From: Candidatus Iainarchaeum sp.
Lineage (GTDB): Archaea > Iainarchaeota > Iainarchaeia > Iainarchaeales > JAAZKV01
Assembly (NCBI GenBank): GCA_028690725.1
Contig: JAQVAR010000005.1
Coordinates: forward strand, 1-25,551
Length of the DNA stretch: 25,551 nucleotides
Reading direction: 5' to 3'
The notes under the pieces are model-generated. The model was not told the origin of the DNA, searched no databases, and worked only from the letters and a program-made list of their open reading frames with translations. Every line of letters begins with the position of its first letter. Position 1 is the stretch's first letter. The position numbers and the translations under genes were made by a program. Below are positions 15,005-22,186 of this stretch, in pieces.

Positions 15005-17011
15005 TTAATATAATACATCAAAAATTTTTTTTCCATCATTTTCTTCTAAAAATTTTTTTCTATCATTAACATATGTTTGAATTTTTTTTGTAATATCAGG
15101 AGTAACATGTTTGAATCTTCCTTGCATCATTAAATATTCTTCAACAGGAATTTGTACTGGTTTTTGATTTAATTTAAGAGTTCCTTTTTCAATTTCATAT
15201 ATTGGAGAAACCCAACTATCAAGTGCTTTTTTTGCAACATTAATAGTATTACTAGGATCAATTTTCCAACCAGGAATACAAGGAACTAGAACATGTAAGA
15301 AACTAGGTCCATTAATTTTCAATGCTTTTTCTACTTTGTTTTTTAAATCAATTAGATTTGTTATTGATGCTGTTGCAACATATTCTACTCCATGAGCAGC
15401 AATAATAAATGGTAATGGTTTTTTTGGTTGTTGTTTTCCAGAAATTATTTTTCCTGCTGGAGAAGTTGTTGTACTAGCATAAGGAAATGTTGCTCCGCTT
15501 CTTTGAATTCCAGTATTGTGTACTACGATTCCATTTGCAATAAAATTGTGTTCTCCTTCAACTCGCAAATCAAGTGTTGGCTCTATTCCTTTTTTTTCTA
15601 TTGAAATAATTTTTTTTGTTTCAAAATGCTCGTTTCCAAATAAATAATTTCTTTGCTTGTTTTGACTAGCATATTTTAGTAATGCTCCTTGTTTTGAACT
15701 AAAACAAACATAACCATATGTTGATTCTTTTAGCAATGTTCTTTTCACAACAAGTGTTCCTTCTTTTTTTGTTTGCTTGTGTATTTTTCCAACTCGCACA
15801 CCCATTGTTTGAAGTAATAATCTTAAAGTTCTAAGAAGTTCATGACTTGCAGAAGTATATCTGTTGCTTTTTCCTATTTTATATCCATCTGAAAGCATTA
15901 ATCCTTCTATAAAACTTTCTTTTTCTTTTAATGGCAAAGTAAAAACCCATTGTGGGATTATTTTGTTTTTTGCACCTTTTCCAAAGCCAAGTGAATCAAA
16001 AAATTTTGCAACATTTATTGAATTAATATGTAATTCATTTTCATTTTCACTTAAACAATGACTCCATAATAAATTTTCTATTAATTGTTTTGCTTCTTTT
16101 CTTCCTTTAACATTTTTTGGAAGAGCAAAACCAACTTCTGCTTTATTTATTCTTGTCCAACCATCTCCAACATAAATTCCAAGTAATTTCATTAGTTCTG
16201 GTGAAGAATTTTGGGGCAAGTTAACCTCGTTTATTTTGTTGACTTTGTAATCACCTATTTTTGATAAATCTATTTTAGAAAAATTAAATGATTTTCCTTC
16301 TAAACCTTTTTTTAATGAAACTATTTCATCTCCTTTTTTTAGTTCTTCAACCATTTTCCAAACGAAATTGTTTTGTCCTTGTTTTCCATTTCTTTGTAAT
16401 ACTAAGAAAGGGTGATTTCCAGTTGCTTTTATTGTGTTTGAATTAGTATTAATTTCAAAGACTCTTTTTTTACCATTATCAAATACACCAATACATTTTT
16501 TTAGAACTAATTCATTTGTTTTTTGCCCAAACGCATAAACTTCGTCACCAACATTTATTTCAGTGATTTTTTTTAAACCATCTTTTGTCATTATTAATGC
16601 ATCTAAAGCCAAGCAATTCATATAAGCTTCATTGTCAGTTACAATATACAATATTTTGTGTCCTCTTTCTACTGCTCCACTCAGCGCACCAAAACCAATA
16701 TCAAACATTGCTCCGTCCCCACCCATAGCAATTACATTTGTTTCTTTATCACCATTCATATTTAGTGCGGCTCTAATACCAGATGCTACTGCAGCAGCAT
16801 TTTCAAAAGCACAATGAACAAAAGGAATTTCCCAAGATGTTTCAGGGTAAGGTGTTGAAACAACTTCCATACAACCAGTTGCTTGTGCAACAATAGTTTT
16901 TCTACCAGCTGCTTTTAGTATGTGTCTTAAAGCTAGTGCTTCTCCACAACCAGCACAAGCTCTATGCCCACTTGCAAAAAGTTCTTCTTCATTAATACCC
17001 ATTATTACCAT
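15005..17011 (-). CDS. porB: Pyruvate:ferredoxin oxidoreductase beta subunit, interrupted by an intein
   Basis: The thiamine-diphosphate subunit of POR, which oxidises pyruvate to acetyl-CoA and CO2. The precursor is 668 residues; without the 367-residue intein the mature subunit is 301, the usual size. Cluster Cys are in RACAGCGEA (19, 22), ATGCMEV (47) and LVPCIPGW (578). The thiamine site runs from MGGDGAMFDIG to TDNEAYMN, where the intein is inserted, then resumes TGIQRSGATFPY. The ATG at 17009-17011 follows a GGTGA Shine-Dalgarno (17017-17021) by five bases; an in-frame TTG at 17021-17023 overlaps that site and is unlikely. Last gene of porG-porD-porA-porB. The close paralogue, 2-ketoisovalerate oxidoreductase, cannot be fully excluded. 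Function depends on protein splicing. Confidence 0.96.
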   Translation of the reverse strand: MVIMGINEEELFASGHRACAGCGEALALRHILKAAGRKTIVAQATGCMEVVSTPYPETSWEIPFVHCAFENAAAVASGIRAALNMNGDKETNVIAMGGDGAMFDIGFGALSGAVERGHKILYIVTDNEAYMNCLALDALIMTKDGLKKITEINVGDEVYAFGQKTNELVLKKCIGVFDNGKKRVFEINTNSNTIKATGNHPFLVLQRNGKQGQNNFVWKMVEELKKGDEIVSLKKGLEGKSFNFSKIDLSKIGDYKVNKINEVNLPQNSSPELMKLLGIYVGDGWTRINKAEVGFALPKNVKGRKEAKQLIENLLWSHCLSENENELHINSINVAKFFDSLGFGKGAKNKIIPQWVFTLPLKEKESFIEGLMLSDGYKIGKSNRYTSASHELLRTLRLLLQTMGVRVGKIHKQTKKEGTLVVKRTLLKESTYGYVCFSSKQGALLKYASQNKQRNYLFGNEHFETKKIISIEKKGIEPTLDLRVEGEHNFIANGIVVHNTGIQRSGATFPYASTTTSPAGKIISGKQQPKKPLPFIIAAHGVEYVATASITNLIDLKNKVEKALKINGPSFLHVLVPCIPGWKIDPSNTINVAKKALDSWVSPIYEIEKGTLKLNQKPVQIPVEEYLMMQGRFKHVTPDITKKIQTYVNDRKKFLEENDGKKIFDVLY
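15515..16615 (-). mobile_element. Intein with LAGLIDADG homing endonuclease in porB
   Basis: A 367-residue in-frame insertion, class 1 intein. Block A starts with Cys1 (CLALDALIMT). Block B has TGNHPF (Thr65 and His68). Block F reads TLDLRVEGEHNF, and the sequence ends IVVHN (His366, Asn367), followed by Thr as the +1 residue. Every residue needed for splicing is therefore present. The centre holds two LAGLIDADG-type motifs, LLGIYVGDGW (Asp151) and FIEGLMLSDGY (Asp243). Both acidic residues are kept, so the endonuclease may be active and able to home. It splits the host between Asn and Thr in YMN/TGIQ, the end of the thiamine-diphosphate motif, so the unspliced enzyme should be inactive. Confidence 0.96.
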
Positions 17012-17057
17012 TTTATTCACCAAATATTAAAAACAATATATTTTAAAAAAATCTAAC

Positions 17058-18203
17058 TTATTTAAGCCAAATTCCTTTTCCCCCTTTTTCCAAAATTTCA
17101 AATGCTTTTTTTATTCTTGTTTTATCAATATCTCTTCCACCTAAACCAGAAATAAATCCTTCTACTCTTACTTTCTCATCTTTTAATGCTGCTTTTACAT
17201 CCAGAGTAATAGCACCTTCGCTTCCAAGTGAAACATGCCTATCAATTATTCCAACTGCTTTCAAATTTTTACAAGAATTAATTATTTCTTCTTTTGGAAA
17301 AGGTCTGAAAGTTTTTAATTTTATTAAACCAACTTTTTTTCCTTCTTTTCTTAGTTCTTCAACCACTACCCTTGTTGTTCCAACACTTGTTCCGTTTGCA
17401 ATTAAAGCATACTCAGCATCTTTCATTTCAATTAATTCTATTAAACCATTACCATATTTTCTCCCAAACATTGAAGCAAATTCTGTGTGAGCTAACGGAA
17501 TTTCTTTTAATGCTTCTTTCATTGCTAATTGTTCTTGTTCATGAAATTCAAAAAAACTATTTGGGAAAGCAATTGGACCAAACGTTTTTGGATTTTTTAT
17601 ATCTAAAATATTTTTTGGATTATATTTTGGTAGAAAAGCATCAACTTTTTTTTGATCTTCTATTTGTACTGGTTCATAAACATGAGAAAGAGAAAAACCA
17701 TCAATACAAACCATTATTGGTAAAGAAACATTTTCTTTTTCTGCTATCTTATAAGCCATTATAATAGTATCAAAAGCTTCTTGACTACTTTCACAATACA
17801 TTTGTATCCAACCTTGATCTCTTTCAGACATTGCATCTGAATGATCATTCCAAATATTTATTGGACCACTAATAGTTCTATTTGCAACACTCATTACTGC
17901 CGGGAATCTTGATGCTGAAATTATTGGTAAAATTTCATGCATTAATGCAATCCCATTACTTGCACTTGCAGTAAACGCTCTTACTCCTATTGCATAAGCA
18001 CCAAATAATGCTGAAGCAGCACTATGCTCTGATTCAACATTAATCATTTCTGCTTCTAATACACCATCATTAATAAATTCGCTAATTTTTTCTGGTACTA
18101 ATGTACTTGGTGTAATAGGATACATTGGGCAAACTTTTGGCTTACAAAGTTTTACTGCTTCTGCTATTGCATCACTCCCACTTATTACAACATTTTTTAC
18201 CAT
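17058..18203 (-). CDS. porA: Pyruvate:ferredoxin oxidoreductase alpha subunit
   Basis: The subunit that binds pyruvate and, with the beta subunit, the thiamine cofactor. It is 381 residues from the ATG at 18201-18203 (MVKNVVISGSDAIAEAVK), preferred to a GTG four codons upstream. MYPITPSTLVPEKISEF (about 28-44) includes the Thr of the PITPS loop that contacts the substrate. Further blocks are VESEHSAASALFGAYAIGVRAFTASASNG, NRTISGPINIWNDHSDAM, SLPIMVCIDGF, and near the C-terminus KLKTFRPFP and the IDRHVSLGSEGAI block of domain II. Family length and motifs are normal. It is 33 bases after porD and 46 before porB. Confidence 0.97.
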   Translation of the reverse strand: MVKNVVISGSDAIAEAVKLCKPKVCPMYPITPSTLVPEKISEFINDGVLEAEMINVESEHSAASALFGAYAIGVRAFTASASNGIALMHEILPIISASRFPAVMSVANRTISGPINIWNDHSDAMSERDQGWIQMYCESSQEAFDTIIMAYKIAEKENVSLPIMVCIDGFSLSHVYEPVQIEDQKKVDAFLPKYNPKNILDIKNPKTFGPIAFPNSFFEFHEQEQLAMKEALKEIPLAHTEFASMFGRKYGNGLIELIEMKDAEYALIANGTSVGTTRVVVEELRKEGKKVGLIKLKTFRPFPKEEIINSCKNLKAVGIIDRHVSLGSEGAITLDVKAALKDEKVRVEGFISGLGGRDIDKTRIKKAFEILEKGGKGIWLK

Positions 18204-18236
18204 ATAAAAAACCACAAATATTATTTAAAAACAAAA

Positions 18237-18518
18237 TTATTTTTCTTCAACCTCATGACTAATTGCTTTTACAGGACACATTTTTTCACAAATCAAACAA
18301 CCTTTACAATAATCATAATTTATTTCAAAAAAACCATCTTTTGTTTTTCTTATTGCTCCGTCAGGACAATTCATCCAACATTTTCCACATTTAATACATT
18401 TTGACTTATCTATTGATGGTTTAAATGTTCTCCAATCACCAGTCTTATAATTTTTTGTTGAACCTGCGTCATGAATTATTGCACCTTTATTAAATTTTAA
18501 TTCTACCATAAAAATCAT
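18237..18518 (-). CDS. porD: Pyruvate:ferredoxin oxidoreductase delta subunit (2[4Fe-4S] ferredoxin-like)
   Basis: A 93-residue electron-transfer subunit. Two complete cluster motifs are visible, CIKCGKCWMNCP and CKGCLICEKMCP. The N-terminal extension (GDWRTFKPSID) is typical of PorD. Its ATG overlaps the porG stop as ATGA (18515-18518), indicating translational coupling. Met4 is an alternative start, but the overlap favours Met1. It carries electrons from the thiamine site of PorA/PorB to external ferredoxin. Confidence 0.97.
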   Translation of the reverse strand: MIFMVELKFNKGAIIHDAGSTKNYKTGDWRTFKPSIDKSKCIKCGKCWMNCPDGAIRKTKDGFFEINYDYCKGCLICEKMCPVKAISHEVEEK

Positions 18519-19048
18519 TTACTTGCATCTTCAAAAACTTTTCTAATCGCATTAATATTTTTTTCTACCATTGGTCCTTTTGAACCCATTTGTTGATAAA
18601 TTGCTTTTTCTAATCCATTTAACGAAACTTCTTTTGTTATTGCAGCAAATGCCCCAAGAGCAGCAATATTTACAAATGGTTTTCCAATTTCTTCCAAAGC
18701 TATTTTTGTAATATCAACACATTTTATTTTTGCTTTTGTATTCAAATTTATTTCTTCTGGTTTTTTGTTTGAATTTATTATTATTGTATCTGAAACACTT
18801 TCAATTAAACCATTTAACAATGTTGCATCTAAAACAATTGCATATTCAGCATCATAAACTTGTTCTCTTAAATCAATTTTTTTTTCATCTATTCTACAAT
18901 AACTTCTTACTGGAGCACCCATCCTTTCTACCCCAAAATTTGGAAAAGCTTGAGAAAATTTCCCATCTTCAAAAGCAGCAATTGCTAGAACTCTTGAGCT
19001 TGTTACTGCTCCTTGGCCACCCCTTCCTAAAAAAATTATTTGTTTCAT
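18515..19048 (-). CDS. porG: Pyruvate:ferredoxin oxidoreductase gamma subunit
   Basis: A 177-residue subunit of the POR complex. The N-terminus IIFLGRGGQGAVTSSRVLA is the classic gamma-domain motif, followed by FPNFGVERMGAPVRSYCRID and, at the end, a helix with MGSKGPMVEKN. First gene of the por operon. A GTGTGAT stretch before the ATG (19046-19048) may act as a Shine-Dalgarno, and a TATA-like TTATATTTTTAAA lies about 67-80 bases upstream, implying a leader of roughly 40 bases. Confidence 0.97.
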   Translation of the reverse strand: MKQIIFLGRGGQGAVTSSRVLAIAAFEDGKFSQAFPNFGVERMGAPVRSYCRIDEKKIDLREQVYDAEYAIVLDATLLNGLIESVSDTIIINSNKKPEEINLNTKAKIKCVDITKIALEEIGKPFVNIAALGAFAAITKEVSLNGLEKAIYQQMGSKGPMVEKNINAIRKVFEDASK

Positions 19049-19171
19049 TTAATCACACAAAAATAATCAATAATAAATTAACGCAATCCAACAATAAAAA
19101 ACTAACCCAACAAGGTTTAAAAATATAAGTAATAGACGAAATCGCATTCGTTTATTGTCGAAGTAGTTATT
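19049..19171 (-). promoter_or_regulatory. Spacer upstream of the por operon
   Basis: Holds the presumed por promoter (TATA-like at about 19115-19128). At 19136-19151 is an inverted repeat ACGAA-ATCGCA-TTCGT, and a third arm TCGAA at 19158-19162 could pair with the same TTCG. It lies just after the stop of the GNAT-like gene (19172), so it may be part of that gene's 3' end or a site upstream of the por TATA box. The spacer contains no gene that I can see. Confidence 0.4.
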
Positions 19172-19645
19172 TTATGGATTTAATTCTTTCCAATAAATTC
19201 TGTCACCAAATTGGTTTCTTGATTCAAAACCCATTCTTTTTAACGCATTAAATCCATCTGTTGCTTCAAACCTAACAGAATTTACTTTTTTCTTAGTTAA
19301 AATATCAAGTGCTTCTGCAACAATTTGAGTGTACAATCCTTTTTCTCGCATTATTTTTTTGATAAAAGCATCTGAAAAACTTGCTTGTGAGTAATCACCA
19401 TTTCGTTGTATTTTAATATTTAGTTTTCCTATTTCAGAACCATTTCGTTCAAGACTAATTAATATTGAATTTTTTTTTGAAAAAAAATAGATTCTTTGTC
19501 TTATTGGTTTTCCCAAACCATAAATAATTCTTTCAGAAAAATTTGTTCTTACGCTTTGATTAATTGGTTTGGCTCGACCCTTTTTTTTGGCTATTGAGAC
19601 ATTTAGCAAAGATAATTTTTTACAAATTTTTTGTTTTCTAATCAT
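19172..19645 (-). CDS. GNAT-like protein coupled to isopentenyl phosphate kinase
   Basis: A 157-residue protein. The N-terminal 45 residues are Lys/Arg-rich. The rest has an alternating beta/alpha pattern; the C-terminal part, with GLYTQIVAEALDIL, VRFEATDGFNALKRMGFE and a closing strand, resembles the last third of GNAT acetyltransferases. The usual acetyl-CoA loop (R/Q-x-x-G-x-G/A) is seen only weakly, as MREKGLY. Hence acetyltransferase activity is not established and the protein may be a degenerate relative. Its ATG follows the isopentenyl phosphate kinase stop by two bases, so the two are surely co-translated. A role in isoprenoid metabolism is only suggested by that coupling. Confidence 0.7.
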   Translation of the reverse strand: MIRKQKICKKLSLLNVSIAKKKGRAKPINQSVRTNFSERIIYGLGKPIRQRIYFFSKKNSILISLERNGSEIGKLNIKIQRNGDYSQASFSDAFIKKIMREKGLYTQIVAEALDILTKKKVNSVRFEATDGFNALKRMGFESRNQFGDRIYWKELNP

Positions 19646-19647
19646 TA

Positions 19648-20445
19648 TTATAATTCAATTTTTGTACTTTTTATTTCTTTGCCTATTAAAGCATTTTCCA
19701 AATTTTTTTCCACAAATAAATTAAATATTATTGTTGGCGTATTGTTTATTGTTTTTGAAATTTTTTCTAATTTTCCTTTCATTCCACCAGTAACATCAAT
19801 TGCTTTTGAATCACCACATTTTTTCAAAACTTCTTCAAAATTTTCTTTTGTAATTAATTCTATTAGTTCTGCTTTTTCATTTATTTTTGGATCTTCATCA
19901 AATATTCCATCAACATCAGTTCCTAACAAAATTTTTTTTGGAGACAAATTTGATAATTGTGCAATTATTTGATCACCACTAATAACACTCCAAACAAGTT
20001 TAGTATCAGGAACCATTATCCCAGTACTTACAGGAATAATATCATTTTCAATTAATTCAACATATTTTTTTGTTAAAAAAGAATAAACTTTTTTGTTTTC
20101 TTGTAATATTATTTTTTCTCCAGAAACAATCTTTGCTTTCAAACCAATTCTTTTCAAAATATTAATTACTTCATTCCCAACAAAATTACAATCCAAATTA
20201 GTTTTTTTTACACCTGCTAATTGTTCTTCAGTTTGTATCCCATCATTTATATTAAATTGTTTTACATTTGTGTGTCCAAAAGGACCAACCCCACAAACTA
20301 TTATTAAATTAAATTTTGAATTATTTTTAGCATTTTTTATTTCCCTTGCAATTCTTTCTAATAATTCATAATTTATTTCAAATTTATTTTCAGATTTCTT
20401 TGTAATAGAAGAACCACCAAGCTTTAGAATAATTAAGTCAGACAT
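19648..20445 (-). CDS. ipk: Isopentenyl phosphate kinase
   Basis: Phosphorylates isopentenyl phosphate with ATP to isopentenyl diphosphate, the last step of the archaeal mevalonate route. It is 265 residues of the amino acid kinase fold. LIILKLGGSSITKK (5-17) is the ATP-phosphate loop with its Lys; PFGHTNVKQF contains His58, which matches the catalytic His that distinguishes this family. LLGTDVDGIFDEDP (about 180-193) and VTGGMKGKLEKI (about 226-237) complete the nucleotide site. It is separated from the dehydratase genes by 126 bases and probably has its own promoter. It continues into the GNAT-like gene with a two-base gap. Confidence 0.95.
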   Translation of the reverse strand: MSDLIILKLGGSSITKKSENKFEINYELLERIAREIKNAKNNSKFNLIIVCGVGPFGHTNVKQFNINDGIQTEEQLAGVKKTNLDCNFVGNEVINILKRIGLKAKIVSGEKIILQENKKVYSFLTKKYVELIENDIIPVSTGIMVPDTKLVWSVISGDQIIAQLSNLSPKKILLGTDVDGIFDEDPKINEKAELIELITKENFEEVLKKCGDSKAIDVTGGMKGKLEKISKTINNTPTIIFNLFVEKNLENALIGKEIKSTKIEL

Positions 20446-20571
20446 GAACTAATTAGTAAACCAAAATAATAAAAATACTACTTAATTTTGAAAAAAATAT
20501 TTAACTTAAAAAAAAACCTAAAAAAAGATTAAATAAAAAAAATAATATTAAAATGCAAAAGCACACTTATT
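20446..20571 (-). promoter_or_regulatory. Spacer between dehydratase small subunit and isopentenyl phosphate kinase
   Basis: 126 bases of AT-rich sequence with no open frame of note. On the minus strand a TTAAATATTTTTTT stretch (about 20492-20505) and a later ATTTTTATTATTTTGG stretch are possible core-promoter elements for the kinase. Several T-runs just after the small-subunit stop could end the upstream transcript. Confidence 0.35.
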
Positions 20572-20964
20572 TTATTTCAATTCGATTATTCCTTTTTCCC
20601 CATCAACAATTATTTTTTGACCATTTTTTATTTGTGAAATATCTATTTTGTCAATACAAGGTATTTCTGATATTATTGCACCAACAGCAACAATTGTTTC
20701 ACATTCTGAATTAATTAATGCAAGTGGAGCAGTTCCTTGTTTTTTCATTCTATACAAAGCATAACTTCCAACTGTTGATCCTTTTCCATGTGGAAAAACA
20801 AGTATTTTTCCAGTAATACTTTGTCCTTCTAATTCATGCCCTGATTCAGTTATTATTCCATTAAAAGGATTTACTCCACCAAAAAAACTTATTCCTTGTT
20901 TTGTTACAAGGGCTTTTCCTTCTGCTTTTCCTTTACAAATCATTCTTCCTTTTAATTTAATCAT
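20572..20964 (-). CDS. Phosphomevalonate dehydratase small subunit (AcnX small, DUF126)
   Basis: A 130-residue beta-barrel/swivel subunit of the AcnX-type dehydratase that converts (R)-5-phosphomevalonate to trans-anhydromevalonate 5-phosphate. Family blocks are GRMICKGKAEGKALVT, ISFFGGVNP, GHELEGQSITGKILVFPHGKGSTVGSY (split here as GHELEGQSITGK and ILVFPHGKGSTVGSY) and APLALINSECETI. The Ser-rich GKGST loop is typical of the active-site part. Its ATG is preceded by GGTGA (20969-20973). It begins 15 bases after the large subunit, so the two are co-transcribed. Cis-3-hydroxyproline dehydratase is the other AcnX activity, but the mevalonate neighbours argue against it. Confidence 0.93.
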   Translation of the reverse strand: MIKLKGRMICKGKAEGKALVTKQGISFFGGVNPFNGIITESGHELEGQSITGKILVFPHGKGSTVGSYALYRMKKQGTAPLALINSECETIVAVGAIISEIPCIDKIDISQIKNGQKIIVDGEKGIIELK

Positions 20965-20979
20965 TTTTTCACCAAAAAA

Positions 20980-22155
20980 TTATTTGCATGCCTCTTCAAC
21001 CAATTTTTCTATTGGCATTATTTTTGTTTTAGAATTGTTTTTTGAATAAGCATAATAACAACCTTTTGCTGAATCAGTTGCAAGACATTTAAACCTTCCT
21101 TTAATAGGCGCAACAACACAACAAGTATCTGCAGCAAATTTTGCCCCCGCTTCTTCAATTATTTTTGAATAACCTTTTTTATCAGCTAATTTTTTTGTTG
21201 GTCTTGCAGTAGTAATCCAAAATTCTTTTTTAACTTTTTTTCCTTTTAATAATTCTGCAACTTTTTCAAGTTCTTTTATACTTGCATGTGGGCAACCAAT
21301 ACTAACAAAATCAACTTCACAATTATTCATTGTTAGTTCATTAATCGATTTATTAATATCTTCTTGCGCAATAACAATTTCTTTTTTTGGAATTATAGTT
21401 TTGTTTGGGGTTATTCCTTTCATGTGAAAAATTGCTGCCCCACCATATGTTGCAATGCTTGCTGAAAAACTTTTTAGTTCTTCTAAAGAAGCTTTTTTTA
21501 TTCCAATAATATAAGTTGGTTTTGCACCTACTTTTTCTCCAATAACTTTTCCTAGCGCACCGAAATTTTCTGTTCCTTTTATTTCACAATTAACAATAAT
21601 TTTTATTTTAGCAATTCTATTTTTATCTAAATGCATTCCATACAAAGGAGTTTTTCCTGTTAGAGCAGAAGCTAAAGCAGATGGCCCCCCTTCTCTGTTT
21701 GTTTTTGCCCCCAAAACAGAATTAGCATATGTTACTGCTGAACTTTCACTCCAAGCAATATTTTCTCCAATATTTGGTTTGTTTCCTATCAAATAAGGAG
21801 TACAAGTACAAGTTGGAATCACACCCATTTTTGTAAATGAATTTATAACCATTTTTTGTTTTATTGCAAAATCTTCTGGGATTCCTAAAACTTTATAATT
21901 TTCTAAATCCATCCCTGCAGGATTTAATGTTGTTAAAACCTTTACTTTTCCATCTTTTGCTAATTCTGATAAATATTCTAAACCAGCATCTCCTAAATTA
22001 TCATAACTTACTCCTGCAACTTGTACTGATGATACTTCGACAAGTTTTTTAGCACCATAAATTTCTCCTAATGCTAATAAAATTTCCATGCTTTTTTTAA
22101 CAGCATTTCCTTTTTTTCCTTCAAGCATTTCTGTTTCTTCTTTTGTCAATTGCAT
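20980..22155 (-). CDS. Phosphomevalonate dehydratase large subunit (AcnX large)
   Basis: A 391-residue catalytic subunit with an iron-sulfur cluster, of the aconitase X family. MQLTKEETEMLEGKKG is the usual N-terminus. PTCTCTPYLIGNKPNIGEN and AWSESSAVTYANSVLGAKTN followed by REGGPSALASALTGKTP are hallmark blocks. Candidate cluster Cys are in CTCTPY, SIGCPHAS and ADTCCVV. The start at 22153-22155 is supported by GGTGA (22160-22164) and by homology; an in-frame Met 17 codons upstream (22204-22206) would overlap the UbiD gene. It works with the small subunit on phosphomevalonate made by mevalonate kinase encoded two genes upstream. Confidence 0.95.
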   Translation of the reverse strand: MQLTKEETEMLEGKKGNAVKKSMEILLALGEIYGAKKLVEVSSVQVAGVSYDNLGDAGLEYLSELAKDGKVKVLTTLNPAGMDLENYKVLGIPEDFAIKQKMVINSFTKMGVIPTCTCTPYLIGNKPNIGENIAWSESSAVTYANSVLGAKTNREGGPSALASALTGKTPLYGMHLDKNRIAKIKIIVNCEIKGTENFGALGKVIGEKVGAKPTYIIGIKKASLEELKSFSASIATYGGAAIFHMKGITPNKTIIPKKEIVIAQEDINKSINELTMNNCEVDFVSIGCPHASIKELEKVAELLKGKKVKKEFWITTARPTKKLADKKGYSKIIEEAGAKFAADTCCVVAPIKGRFKCLATDSAKGCYYAYSKNNSKTKIMPIEKLVEEACK

Positions 22156-22186
22156 TTTTTCACCAAAATAATTATATAAATAAAAT

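Noticed and set aside
15005..17023. PorB as a 672-residue fusion protein or a misassembled gene
   Set aside because: The extra 367 residues have all intein splicing and endonuclease motifs, and both flanks join exactly into a normal 301-residue PorB.
17021..17023. TTG as the porB start
   Set aside because: It overlaps the GGTGA Shine-Dalgarno that is correctly spaced for the ATG at 17009-17011.
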